Of a stretch of DNA of 64,000 nt, positions 1 through 11,801 are shown piece by piece. The position numbers and the translations under genes were made by a program. Location of the stretch: positions 1,116,001-1,180,000 of the forward strand of contig JAGKQI010000049.1 in the NCBI GenBank assembly GCA_018806915.1. The letters run 5' to 3'. The notes beneath the pieces are model-generated. The model saw only the letters and a program-made list of their open reading frames with translations. It did no database searches and was not told the DNA's origin. This DNA comes from Phytophthora colocasiae. Taxonomy: Eukaryota; Oomycota; Peronosporomycetes; Peronosporales; Peronosporaceae. Each line of letters opens with the position of its first letter. Positions within the stretch are counted from its first letter, which is position 1.

Positions 1-1768
1 AAATGATTAGCATTCGAAAATTTTGATTTGTTGTTGCATGAGGGAAAGAAGTAAGATTAATGTTTAAGAAAGTAGATAGCTACTCTAGAAAATAGTATGC
101 GGCATTCAGAAACGTAGTCTAGAATTCATCGTACTGATGTTACAGACATTTTAGTACATTATTTATTAGAGTCAAAAGTACCGTGTCTCTTCATTATTTG
201 TTTATAGAGGACACGGTGTAGAGGTGGTCCCTTTGAACGAGCCCTAACCTCAACAGCCTCCCTGGGCGACATCAGGGATCGTCATTGGATAATATAATAC
301 ACGTTTTTTGATCGGCCAACTATAAACCTCTTAAAAGTGTTCAGTCAATTCACAAAATGGCTACACGAATTCGTGTTTTTTGCGTTTTTGAAGCTCCAAA
401 AGGTCCTGCGGCCGAACGGAGACCGGATTTGGACTCTGCTCGCCAGGGTGGATTTCTGGCGACGAGCAATCGTCACGGGGCCACCTGTGTAGCAGATTCA
501 AAAGTGAGATGTAAGTGCAAAACGAATTAATTTTGAGAGTGATAGTTTTTGGCAGGTAAAATTGTTGAAGTTATATAATACATGTGGCTGTCTTATCTGC
601 ACGTGCGTGGTAGAGCAGCAAAACGTAGGCTACTACATCTACAGAGGCCAAGCGTTTAAAAAACGCATGTTAAAAAGCTCCATCAGGTCTCCACGTGCTC
701 TCTGCGGCTAGGCAAATGCTACTTGCTATGTAATGAAGACTGAAGAGCTCATTTCCAATTCATCTCACTCCGAAGCAACACAGCCCTTCCTCAGCGTGCA
801 CAGCGTTTCCAAGTCAAGTGCACCATCTCATGGGACCAGTCAAGCGTCTCCTGCGTCTGAAGATCTTCGCCAGCAGAGAGCCACTCGAACCTGTGCAGCA
901 CTTCTAGAGCTCGGCACTTCGTACAATCGACTGTTCCGTACTGGTGACCGTGGTGACCGTGCAGATTGGTCTGGGGCTCTGTTATTAAACGCCAGCTTCA
1001 GAGATCATGCATCGGTTGCCCGTATGGACACTGTAGCAATCATGGAATGTATTTCAAAGGCAACGTTAAGAAGTTTCACTCCAACTGGTACATCAAGCTT
1101 TGCTACGGTTACGGAGGCCCAATTTCGACCTCGGAGCAGGTTTCTTCATCTGCTACAAGTCCAACTACATACACCGAGTCAACGACTACGGCATTAACAG
1201 TGCCGAATTTCGACGCAGCACTCAATCCCGTTAACCTCCGGCCACCGTTAGCCACAAGGGTCCATAACCGAGCGACTGCGTCGACGCAAGAAGCGTCCGT
1301 ATTAGCTGCTTGTTGAGTACGGATTTTGAGGGCGCTGTGAATGTTGTCGACAAGTAGGTCAACGGAGGTCGCCGAAACGACTTTGTCCAGTTCGTCAGCG
1401 GTTGTACTTTTTGATTATGTGCGGGTGCACTTTTTGATTAAGTTCTAAATATTTTTTCTTTCTTGTTTTTCACGTTTTGTTCTTGTGCAAAAGTATATGT
1501 AAATTTGGCGGCTGTGGGCCAGGGGAAACTCTTTGAGTATAAAACCTTACCGTAAGTAAATAAGAAAACCTTTTACTGTTAAAGCTCTTAATGTTAAAGC
1601 TCTTAATGGGAAAAATCATGTTTCTACGTGACTCTTTGTAAGTTGTGAAGTAATATATGAATGATGAAATTTATCGTGTATTTAAAGTAGGCTTAACTGT
1701 TAAGTTTAGCAAGAGAGTGTATACCTAACTTGCTTCTTAAGTCTCGAAATTGGTGCTTATCAACGGCT
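1..1768. other. No confident gene; AT-rich flank of copia element
   Basis: No gene could be supported here. Two overlapping plus-strand ORFs in different frames (733-1197 and 966-1316) show no recognisable family; the second contains a short Cys/His-rich stretch (CIGCPYGHC) but no convincing domain or signal peptide. A 15-bp unit (GTTAAAGCTCTTAAT) is repeated in tandem near 1578-1607. The stretch probably belongs to the flank or decayed leader of the copia element that ends at about 1769, but no LTR pair was found by eye. Confidence 0.3.
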
Positions 1769-3269
1769 TTAAGTAAAAATATCTGCTACCATCGCTTTGG
1801 TGTTGCAGTGTACAATACTAAATTCATGTCGCTCAACCTTCTCTTGTACATAATGACATCGAATATCAATATGCTTTGATCTCCCGTGTAATTCTGGATT
1901 TTTCGAGATCTTAACACAGCTTTGATTGTCTTCTTGAATCTTGACTGCTTTTGAGGTTAAGAAACCAAGTTCTTTGAGCAGTAGCTTAAGAAAAATTAAC
2001 TCCTGCATGCAGTGACATAGTGCAATGTGTTCTGCTTCAGTTGTCGAGAGCACAACTGTGTGGTGCTTCCTCGAAAGCCAGGAGATTGGGCTTTGGACTA
2101 CCATAGTGATGTAGCCACCAACAGAACGTCTTGTGTCAGGGCAATTGGCATAGTCTGAATGATTGTACGCCGTGAGGTGATCTGCAAAGTTTGTTGCATT
2201 GACCAACTTTGACCCTCCCAGTAAGAGACTAAGGTCGTCTGTACCTGAGAGGTACTTCAGCCCTCTAATCACTGCTTTCCAATGTTCCTGTCCAGGATTA
2301 GCAAGAAATTGGCAGACATCGCGCATATAGAATGCTATATCGGGTCTTGTGCCAACCATGAGATACATGACACTACCTTCAACTTCACGGTAGGGAATTG
2401 TTTCTTTTTCAAGTTGTGGCTTTGGTTGCATTTGAGTTGTTAGCTTGACATTACGGTCTGATGGAGTTGCCACTGGATATGTTACAAGATTATTAAAGCG
2501 ATCTAACACTGTGCGTGCATACTTGCGTTGGTGGATAAATATCGTTCGGCCTTCGCGGTTTCGTTCGATTGACCAGCCGAGAATGTACTTCACCTCCCCT
2601 AAATCTGTCATGGAGAATCTTTTGTTCAAGGCAGATTTGATCTGACATACGAGGTTGACAGTTGGCGCAATGATCAATAAGTCATCAACATAGACTGCTA
2701 CGTAACATGGCTTGCCTTCAAGTGTTGCCATGAAAACACATCGATCTTTAATCAGTTTGTGGAATCCAAGGCTTTCCAAGAATGCGTACAAGTTTTGATA
2801 CCAGATACGAGGTGCCTGTTTGAGACTGTATAGATTTTTGAAAAGTTTTCAAACGAGGCCTTCCTGACCAGGAACTACAAACCCTTCTGGTTGCTTCATA
2901 TACAAGGGTTCCGTTGAGAAATGCTGCCTTGACATCCATCTGATGAATTTCAAAGTCAAGAAGAGCTGCAATCGTTAGTAGCAGGCGTAGGACTTCCAGA
3001 CGGATGACGTGGGCAATTATCTTATCGTAATCAACGCCATATTGCTGTAAGAAACCTTTGATAGCTAACCGAGCTTTAAATCGATCGATTTCTCCAGAGC
3101 CAGTGTATTTAACCCACCGGTTTTGGAGTACTTTGCGGTTGTTGGGAGGAGGCACCAGGATCCACGTCAGGTTTGTCATTAGTGACTGGTATTCCGAGTC
3201 AGTAGCCGCATGCCATTTGTCCGCGTAAGGCGAGCGCATCGCCGCGTGGTACGTTTTTGGTTCCGGCAC
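1769..3269 (-). pseudogene. Copia reverse transcriptase and RNase H
   Basis: Two overlapping frames (3269-2748 and 2791-1769) together hold the copia RT and RNase H. Visible motifs are RWVKYTGSGEIDRFKARL and MDVKAAFLNG in the first piece, and YVDDLLII (the polymerase YVDD box), LGWSIERNREG and the RNase H block DYANCPDTRRSVGGYI in the second. A frameshift near 2750-2850 disrupts the palm domain, so the enzyme is inactive as written. The 3' end is close to 1769. Confidence 0.9.
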
Positions 3270-3320
3270 ATGACGTATCGCAAGGCGGCTAAGAACTAGA
3301 CACGTTCGTTCTTCTACTTC

Positions 3321-3878
3321 CTAAATGTCTTCGAGGGAATTTAGCTGACCAAGATCGATTTCTTCGTCATACCGTGGGCGCTTTACACCAGTGGTCGAAG
3401 GTTGAGAAGACGTCTCCGTAACAAAAATGTATGTCAAGACGCCACGTTCCAGAGCCTCCGCAAGAGAAGGAAGCCGGTTCGAAGCGGAAGTAGATGCAGA
3501 TTTTGGTTCTACAACTGATTTACCTGGAGATTCAGGCTGGGATGGATAGTCTTGTGTTTCCGATAGAGCAAATGCTGGAAGTTCGTCAGCAATAATGGGG
3601 GCTTTAGTCAAGTGATCCGACAGCTGGATCGGTCCCGATGTTACCTCAATATTTTCAATTGTCGGAAAGTCAATCTCATTGAAGACCACATCTCGACTGT
3701 AAACGACACCATGGGTTTTGACGTCCATGAGTCGATATCCTTTCTTGTGCTCGGGAATTCCGAGATAGATGCAGAGTTTGGCACGGGGATCAAGGTTGTC
3801 CCTGTAGATGTCGTTGATATGGACATACGCAGCACAGCCAAACACTTTCAGATATTGAACGGCTTTCGATTGTACCAC
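3321..3878 (-). pseudogene. Copia integrase C-terminal part and linker
   Basis: This 185-residue piece contains the hallmark copia post-integrase block (KVFGCAAYVHI, then KLCIYLGIPEHKKGYRL and VVYSRDVVFNE). A low-complexity linker leads toward the RT domain. It lies between the integrase piece and the RT pieces in the expected order and on the same strand, and is separated from both by frame breaks. Confidence 0.85.
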
Positions 3879-4126
3879 AACTCAAACGGTGTGCAATCCT
3901 ATGTGTTAGCGCTTGGTGTCATGTTAAGGAGTGTCGTAACATGTGTAACACATTCTGCCCAGATCGGTTTGGGGAGCGAGGCATCTAACAGTAGCGCTCG
4001 TACGCGTTCCACGGTTGTGCGCATGCAACACCATTCTGTTGTGGTGTATAAGCAGTGGTAAATTGAGCGTGCGTTCCATAATCAGAGAATATAATGCGTC
4101 CCAGTTTCTCGTATTCTTTAGCGTTG

Positions 4127-5221
4127 TCAGCCAGTAAGGCCTGGATGTCCGTCCACTTCTAGCGGTGGCAAGAGATATTCAAGAGTATGAACATCACTTC
4201 GGAATATATTCAAAGCTTTCATGCGAAAGTCTTTGTAGCATGAGTAGAGTTCAATACGTGCCTTCATCGGATAGGTAAACATGTAGCGACTGAAGTCGTC
4301 AATGAAAACGACGAAGTAGCGACAGCCGCCAAGGCTAGGGACGGGAAGAGGGCCACAAATATCAGAGTGAACTTTATGTAAGGGACTAGTAGAGCGTTCA
4401 ACATGGCTATTGGATGGGAAAGGAGCGCGGTGTGACTTCACGTACGTACAATGCGTGGAAAAGAAAGAATCTGGTTTAACTACGGCTGGTGCATCCAGTC
4501 CATGAAGAGCCTGGTCTTTAGTGAGTGCCTGCAAAACACGGATGCTAGGGTGACCAAGAGGTTTGTGTAGTAGCATGAGTCGGATTTGCTTACCTGTGGT
4601 AGCCACGTGAGCTTCGACCTTCGGCAGTGGAGAGGCTTCAAATTGATAGAGCTTCGACGTTGCGGATTTCATTGTCTTGATCAAGAAGTGCTGGTTCGTT
4701 TGGACAGTACACATAGTACGTTTGAAGCCAAAACGGAAGTCATCGTCGACAGCAGCAGCGACCGACAGCAGGTTATAATGTAGTTTCGGCGCAAGGAGGA
4801 CATCGTGAAGCGTAAGCGTCCGCGGTTGGCTCTTGGAGTCGGTGACCTGAAGCTCAACAGTACCAATAACCTCGATGGGTACCTGCGATATTCCACGGAA
4901 TGTGATGCCTCCGCTTGCAAGTGTTTTAGTCTTGAACCATTCCTTGTGTTGAGTGACATGACTGCTGCAAGCTGAGTCAATTGTCCAGCTGGAATCAAAG
5001 TCCTGGCTGGGTTGCGCCGTAAGACTGATAGCGGATGCAGCCGTTTGCACATTCGACACAACTGCAATCAGAGTCTCTTTGCGGCGTGACTGATCGTATC
5101 GCGCTTTACCCGTCTCTGAGTTTGGTTCGCGCGTTGCTCGCCAGTATGACAAACTTGTCGATAAGGGCTCTGGTTTAGATGCAGCAACACTTTTGTGAGT
5201 ATTCGACGATGGTGGGTACAT
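4127..5221 (-). pseudogene. Copia protease and integrase N-terminal part
   Basis: This 364-residue piece carries the aspartic protease motif in WTIDSACSSHV (DSA in place of the usual DSG/DTG-like triplet). It is followed by the GAG-pre-integrase zinc-binding region (HKPLGHPS) and the start of the integrase catalytic core (HSDICGPLPVPS, FVVFIDDFSRY). In the copia family these parts release Gag/Pol products and insert the cDNA. The frame is lost before the second catalytic acidic residue of integrase, and the rest continues in other frames at lower coordinates. Confidence 0.88.
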
Positions 5222-5443
5222 TAGGACGCTGAGCGACTAACTGCTTGTGAGAATTTGGCTGCCGATGGTGCATAACGCGACATTAGAGCGCGTAAATATA
5301 AAAAGTAGCACATGTAGGATGCGTTCGTGGCTCTGATAAAGTCGTATTATCAGTTCTTACCCAGAACAACTACTGAAAAAATGAAGTCGTGGAAATGGAC
5401 GTGCTTTTCAGCTCATCCAACCACCTAGTGTTGTAGGTGACAC

Positions 5444-5895
5444 CTACTCATTCGCCGCTTCAACTTGCACATTACCAAGCTTGATCGTCACCTGGCAAGC
5501 ATTGCCCATAAAAAGATCGAGCTTGGAAGGATTTGCCAGCGAAACAATAGCACCATCTGGAGGCATTCCATCAGGCGAGTCCTCCGATATTCCGAAAACG
5601 GTAGCCGTAATAAGAAGTTGGTCGACTTCAAAATGATCGCGGTCGTAGTTGTCGCGAAATGCATTGTGCATCTCCTCCAAAGGCTCCTTGGCTTCCAAAT
5701 CCACCATATGAATCAGGGCGAGAGATCCAGTTTTAACTGTGTGAAAAGACGTCCAAACAACCTGCCGTTTTATCAGCAATCCAGCGCGTACATTCGATTT
5801 CTCGACGCTGTTGGCTTTTATAAAGACTTGTAAATCTTCGACCGTCGAAATTATTTGTTTGCCGGCGGTTATCTCGGCTTGAAGGTCGTTGAACC
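5444..5895 (-). CDS. Unrecognised ORF, possible gene fragment
   Basis: An open minus-strand frame runs from about 5895 to the stop at 5444; the longest ATG-initiated version (111 aa) starts at 5779. The sequence is non-repetitive and protein-like, mixing hydrophobic and acidic segments (TVEDLQVFIKAN, LLITATVFGISED), and continues in frame upstream of the first ATG until a stop. It could therefore be the last exon or a truncated remnant of a gene. No family was recognised, and it sits between the copia element and the left arm of a 0.9-kb inverted repeat. Function unknown. Confidence 0.3.
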
Positions 5896-6371
5896 GTTAT
5901 AACGGAGAGACATAGACGATTGTAGTTCCAGCTCTTCCAGTTGTTTTCTTAGCGGCAGATGTTGTGCTTCCTTCCTCACCGCGCCGATGCATGGGATAGC
6001 AACTATTCAGAAGATGAATTCTAGTTGAATTATGCTGTAATCAACTTCGTGACGATATCTATTGAACAAAACGTCCAGGAGACCTTTTACACTAGATAGC
6101 GTGTTATTTGGAGAGATCGAAAATTGCTTCGACCCAAAAGCAAGTTTCGTGTGACCCTTTCACATGAATGAAGTACACCTTAACAGTTTGGTTGCTCTGA
6201 TTAGTCCTAATGAGTGAGTTGAACTGAGCAATTTCCAGAGGAATTGCGCTAAAAAATTCTGTGACGCTTTCTATTGTCCCCCATTAATTGTGATTTAAGG
6301 TGAAAACTTGGTCAGAGGTTGGGTAGTGGACCCGATCGAATGAGCCGTTAAAGCCAGTTGGGATGGAGTTA

Positions 6372-7303
6372 TGTCCAAGATACTATATAGTATTTCGGAA
6401 CACACAGTCCAAACACACAAGCAGTCAAATCAATCAATTCTAGGGGTGGCGACCACTAACCTAAATGCAGTTAGAAAATGAAATAATACTTCGGATGAAC
6501 TCCGGAAGTATCACTGGAATATGAAATGGAAGGGGTCACCGCCCGGATCATTTACAACTTAGTCTTACCTTGGCGGAGATTCACGCGGCGGTGACGCTTG
6601 TTGACGCGGCCTGACGCTGGCTCGGCTACTATGAAGCCCTCTTCTCGAGGCTGGTCCACAGCTCCTAACAGTGTGACCTGGGAATACTGGCCAACACTTT
6701 CCACTTGCGCCCTTGGTGGCAAATTGAACTCTCTTTTATGTATAGCAGCTAGCACTAGCTAAAGATTCAGAAATATACTTGGTGCCACTATGTAGTAGGG
6801 ACGTCTCATCAGGAAGAGACTTGCGTTTCAGTATAATACAGGACATGGAAGAATTCAACCTGGCTCCGGACACGTCATCGGACACATCATCGTGGGTCGT
6901 CTTGGTCGGTCGGAAATATATGGGCTTGAGTATGCCCGAATCTCAACCAGGATACTGGGAATTCGATAGTCCAAAAGATCATCTCCACTTCGAAACGCAG
7001 AAAGATAACTTGCGTCTCCAAAGTTAGTCTAGAAATATAACCCCTTGGCCATGGTACTCCCGATAAGGCACTTGGTTTCAGTTTACGAATCTTCCGGGGT
7101 GCATCATCCGGAGTATGTCAGAATCTTTTGGAGTCGGTTTTGTCTTTTGGACTTGGCGACCCCTTCCCAGGCTTGTCCTTGTTCCTTAACACCCACAGGT
7201 GCGCCTTAACTTGAAAATCATCTAACCAATAATATCTCCAACGTTACTCTGGCTCTGTGAAAACGGGAGTCCATGGAAATTTTGTAGAGTCACAGCTTCA
7301 CAT
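6372..7303 (+). repeat. Left arm of 0.93-kb inverted repeat (LTR-like)
   Basis: The sequence from TGTCCAAGATACTA to GCTTCACA is the diverged reverse complement of 12,768-11,802. Matches run along the whole arm, for example TTGATTGATTTGACTGC, CGGAGATTCACGCGG and CCAATAATATC. The TG...CA ends suggest an LTR-type repeat, but no TSD was found around either arm and the two copies are in opposite orientation. They may therefore be two independent solo LTRs. Short ORFs inside (6552-6755, 6779-7027) are shared by the other arm as repeat sequence and are not counted as genes. Confidence 0.7.
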
Positions 7304-8569
7304 GTTCTGTGTTAAAATGGAGTGCACCGGTAAAACCAGCTCAACGGGCTACAAGTCAGCAGTCGTGCGGAAGCTCATGAAAGTATTGGGCTCGACACGG
7401 TACCGTTGACAATGGGTTTCTAATCTATAGGAACGGTTCGCACGGACCGGCAAGGTTTGAGTACGCGGTTGGTTCCCAAGAAGATGAAGAAAAAGACTAC
7501 TCAAATACCGAAAAATTGCAAGTATTGAACGAGGGACATTCGACGTAGCCGAGGCTTCTCGTGTTCCTGGTATGCGTGGTTTCCGCTCGTGGGACATCCG
7601 TTCCATACACATGCTCCGTACAGGTTGGAGCATGGAAATGGACCGTATCGTGCGCCGCGATGTTGACCTGGTTGAAGTCGCGTGCCCACCTATCGTAAAG
7701 GGTTATCAAATATCATATACAACATTCAATGAAATGTTGTGAGTGAGCATGCGAGAACGTTAGCATGTGTGACTAGGACGTTGTAGTATGGGATGGCCAA
7801 CGAGCGCACGTATTTGCTTCATGACGTCATGCCGTCGGTTTCAGCTTAAATACGATGGAGTGTCTCGATCGGTTACGACATCGCAGATCAAATTGTCCGT
7901 GGCAGTTCACAGGCAGGGATTAAAAACAAAGATTGGTATTGTAGCATTATAAAAAATGTACCTTACAATATTGATTGATTGAAAACTTGCAATGCCCACT
8001 ACAGATTGGTCAATATTGTGTAGAAGAATTCCAGAATCCTACTCGTTGTTTTTCATCCCCTCCACGAGCTGTCTGCACCGCCTTAGATGTAACCTCATTT
8101 GTAACGAGTTCCCAATTCATCCCAGCTTTCACCTCATTTGGGGATCTACGAGACTCCGGTTCTGTCGATCAGTAGCGTTGGCCACCGTGGGGGGGTCAAC
8201 AACTTTCAAAACGACTCAATCGTGTTGAACTGTTTTCGGCAAAGAAGACAGCACTACAAAGGACATTTTTTTTTTTTGATCGTCCTTACGTTTCGAAGAA
8301 TTTTTCAGAAACGCGCTACCCGCAGTCGATCAGCAAGATCCCGATGGTGTTTTTGCAGCGACAGATGGCACATACAAGTTACACTTTGGTAAGGGGAGAA
8401 ACGAAGGAGCGCCCAAGTACGGAGTACCAAAACATATATAGAACAGCCAGAGATTAAAAGATACAATCCGATCGATGGTGTGATTGATGGAGTTATTTTC
8501 TAGAAAAGAACATCTGAAGGATTCATAGCGATGGAGAACAAGTAGTCACGAGCTGCAGCTACTGCCGCT
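7304..8569. other. Intergenic or decayed repeat, nothing recognised
   Basis: No coding homology or structured RNA was seen. There are short shadow-length ORFs on both strands, an A/T-rich region near 7935-7985 and a T11 run near 8266. It lies between the inverted-repeat arm and the MULE-like remnant. Confidence 0.3.
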
Positions 8570-9115
8570 TTAGAAAATACTGTTCATTGTCTGATTGACT
8601 GCCGAAGGGCAAATTGAGCGGGGGCTTCGGTTCTAATAGGGTTGTTGTGGCATGCCAATTCTTCGTCAGACAATCAAAGGTGCGCTGATCTATTGACCCA
8701 CACGCAACTCCAGCATTGTTTACTAACTATGACAACATTTCCTATTTTCTTATTAGACACCACCGTAGCTGTGTTGCTGCGATCTATAGCCACTATTTTA
8801 ATGCGCATGGGGCAACCCATTCGTTTTTATCCTCGCAATGTTCTGACACGATCCTTCTCACGAATACGGCGAGTATTCTTGGGTCTTCCACTACGGTCAC
8901 AGGCAAATAAAATTGTCCGGATCTCGTTATCGTTCTTTTTCCTGGACACCATAGTGACGAGATAGTGTCCACTTGTGTATAGCGTCAATTGCTGCATCTA
9001 CAGAAGGATGAACACCTTGTGGAGGAGGTTCGATGGTGTAAAGCTGAGATACCTCTGTAGTGTAGTCATCCGGATAATTGATGGCTTCAGTGTGATTTTG
9101 CATGGTGGCTGTATC
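8570..9115 (-). pseudogene. MULE-type transposase N-terminal remnant (FAR1-like)
   Basis: Conceptual minus-strand translation in shifting frames gives a run resembling the FAR1/WRKY-GCM1-type zinc-binding head found on oomycete MULE transposases: AIHKWTLSRHYGVQ, then IRTILFACDRSGRPKN, then KRMGCPMRIKIVAIDRS. At least two frame breaks separate these blocks. Just downstream, at 8627-8590, lies a 36-bp segment that recurs in opposite orientation at about 23,908-23,945. The assignment rests on motif spacing alone and needs a profile search. Confidence 0.45.
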
Positions 9116-10326
9116 GTTTACTTTCTCTTAGTGTTGTGCATTGGTGTTTTTCGCGTCAGGTTGGGAACTGATATCTCTGTCCTTGTAGAAATTCTCTCTA
9201 ATGTTAAAGTAATAATAGATTCGAAGACGATCACCATATCTTCCGCATCTTATAATCTCTGGCTGTTCTATTTATGTCCGTATTTGGCACATCAGAACGC
9301 AAACCTTCTACATGTAGCCAATCACTTTAAATAAACCTAACCTACTTCCATTGTCTACCAACTACTTGAAATTTATCTTTTTGTTAAATTACACTTCATA
9401 AACAGCCGAAATATAAATAACTCGCAGATCCCTGTAACTTACTCGAAGATAAGCGCCCATGGTGACAGATTTTACCCGTATATAGCAGTGGTAGGTACCA
9501 CGTGAAAATTGCCACATTCCAAAAGCGTGTTGGTTAACCGCCGATTCGTCGCGCAGCAGTACAATACCCGAGGGATACTGGTCATGTTTGCACAGATGTG
9601 GTCCGCACGGCAGAGGTTTCATCAACAGCGCTTAACTAGCAAGTACGAACTTCCGTAGGACGGATGTCCTCCATTTCAAACCAGCACGGATCGTGACAAC
9701 AATTGGAGAGTTGCGCATGAATTAGGCGTTCCTCACGCTTCACTTGTTGGAGTTCGGTGCATCCATGCGTGTTTGCTCTGCGCTGGGTTCCTTACCAAAC
9801 CGCTAAACGCTGAATCGAATGCTTTTTGACTGGCGGTGTAGAGAAGTAATTGCCTACAGAGTTGTGATTGTCCACATGCAGAAGGCTGTTAGCATTGCGA
9901 AAATGCTACGTAGAGTTGAAATATAAGAAAAAAATACTCCTGTGTACAATGTTCGCCACCGACAGGTTTCAAACAGGGTTTTATATCTTAACCCCTCAAC
10001 TCCCAGGAATGAGGGCGTCGATCGGCTAAGAACACGTCGTATCTTATGACATAATGCAAGGACTACATATTTGTATGGAGCAAAGAAAGACGTAGGGGAA
10101 GGTGTATAAGTTATCAACAGGTACGTCTAGCAATGTCGTCACTTATATACCTTTCATTTCACTTCGCAATGATGTATGTCGTAACATTCACCAAGTTAGT
10201 ACAGAGCCTGAAAAGAAAGCTGACCAGAGGCCTGTCATTTGCAAACACGAACCATAGAAGACACGTCGATTCAAGGTACTTCCATTACAACCGTACATTC
10301 TTCCAATTCTCACTCGTCTTTGCTCC
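9116..10326. other. No gene recognised
   Basis: Only short ORFs without family signal occur here on either strand. The stretch lies between the MULE-like remnant and the C-terminal end of the piggyBac pseudogene. It may include the 3' flank of that transposon. Confidence 0.3.
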
Positions 10327-11801
10327 TTATTCATCCTCATCATCGGCATCATCACCCTGTAGCTGGAGTTCTCGACAAGTCCTTTGTCGCTTCCCAGCCT
10401 CTTGTCTCGGGCGCCGCAATTCAACCCTCTTCCCCAAATTCGGTGGTATGGCCTGACAGGCGTCAAGCTCGTCATGACAGATATCGAAACAAGTCTTCCC
10501 CACCCCCTTGTATTCTCTCCGAATCCTGATGCACAGCCACAGCTTGGCATCGTCGATAGAACATCTCTCGAAAAAGAATGTCGTCGCATAGGACTTCTTC
10601 TTGCGATCCGTTCGCAGTGAGGCGCAAACCTTGCAAGAGCGGTGTGGGCGCTTCTGTACGTCCTCACTTTGCTCCGGAACATGCGTAAGACGTGACGCGC
10701 GCTGGCGTTTCTGGGATGTTGGAGGAGGTTTCGGCAAGACACCTGTGAAGTCTTCGAGCTTTAGTTGAAGTAGCTGGTTCTGGAGGACAGCGGTCTACTC
10801 GCGACGCTTCATTGCTGGTGTTTCAGAGATTATCGCTGCCTCCGTGTGAGTAATGTAAGCGTTGACCAAGGCCATTTCAGTGAAGCCTAAGAATAGGTTT
10901 TTATAAGGCTTCTTCAATTTGGTAGACGTTTGCAGCGAGTCTTGGAGGCGAAGTTGATCATGTACATCAACTCGGCCCATCCAACCTTGGTAGTCGTTTA
11001 CGGCAGATGGGCAAGATACCGTAATTGCTCCAATCAATCTGCTTCACCTTTCGCTCAATAGTTGACGCCTTCATCACAGACCCGGTACACAGGTAATGAA
11101 CTGGTTTGCGATCCCACCAGTGGAAAGCAACCATGGGCAGGCACAGCACAGAATGCGAGAAGGTGGAAGTGCCGCGAGGAATACTACCAGGCCGCGTCGC
11201 ACTCTTTACCTTGAGATTTTTGTCCAGACCAACTCGCTTGACCATTATAGTGCCCACTACGTACACGTTCATTTTCAACAGCTCGATCGCGAGTGGAATT
11301 GAACTGTAGCATCTGTCGATGATGACAGCATGGCGTCACTGTCGAATTTGTTCTCCAAGAATGATGTTGAGGTTCAGAACCACAGCAGCTGCCCCTGTCT
11401 TGTGATCGAATGAGCTGCTGTCAGTGTTTTTCGAATCGCACTTTCCCGCGTACATTTCGAATCTGGTAGGATACGACATTGCACGTAGTCAGAATCATCG
11501 ATGGCGTAAGTTACGACATAAGCATCGTTACCTGTTGTCGTTCTTGAGTCACCCGTCATAAACATCTTTGTCCCGTAGCGGTGTGGTTTATCAGGCATAA
11601 ACATTCTGGTAGTGTTTCGCTTGGACGTAGCAAGCAATATTCCTTCATCAAACGAAAAGACCGCACCCAGCGACCACCCTTCTCTAAACCGTTGCTGCAT
11701 CTTAGTGATCACCAGCCTCAGCTTCCGTAGCTTGTCTCTGGTACGTTCACCCTGGTTGTCGACGAAATGAAGGTCATGCATGATGTCTTGACAGGATTGC
11801 G
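10327..11801 (-). pseudogene. piggyBac transposase, catalytic and C-terminal part
   Basis: Read on the minus strand, this piece opens with QDIMHDLHFVDN and continues through the catalytic core (FSFDEGILL with a DDE aspartate, RMFMPDKPHRYGTKMFM). It then passes a second block (MIGAITVSCPSAVNDYQGWMG, whose VNDYQGWMGRVD segment is typical of the family) and ends in the Cys-rich zinc-binding tail (RSCKVCASL, LWLC, KTCFDICHDE) with an acidic end. piggyBac transposases cut and paste DNA at TTAA sites. Several stops and frameshifts break it, and it is the C-terminal portion of a gene whose earlier parts lie at higher coordinates beyond nested insertions. Confidence 0.88.

Larger units (their letters stand above)
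1769..5221 (-). mobile_element. Ty1/copia retrotransposon, decayed pol
   Basis: A minus-strand copia-type polyprotein is broken into about four reading-frame pieces. Read in coding direction, the order is protease, GAG-pre-integrase, integrase, reverse transcriptase, RNase H. That integrase-before-RT order is diagnostic of Ty1/copia rather than Ty3/gypsy. Frameshifts or stops separate the pieces near 4.1-3.9, 3.3 and 2.8 kb, so the element cannot encode a continuous polyprotein. No LTR pair or target-site duplication was identified by eye, so the outer limits are those of the coding remnants only. Confidence 0.9.

Noticed and set aside
733..1316. Two overlapping plus-strand ORFs, one with a Cys-rich stretch
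   Set aside because: They use different frames, show no signal peptide or known domain, and lie in repeat-rich DNA; not enough to call a gene.
10188..10742. 184-codon minus ORF overlapping the piggyBac C-terminus in another frame
   Set aside because: It is a shadow of the recognised zinc-binding tail frame at 10,327-10,737.
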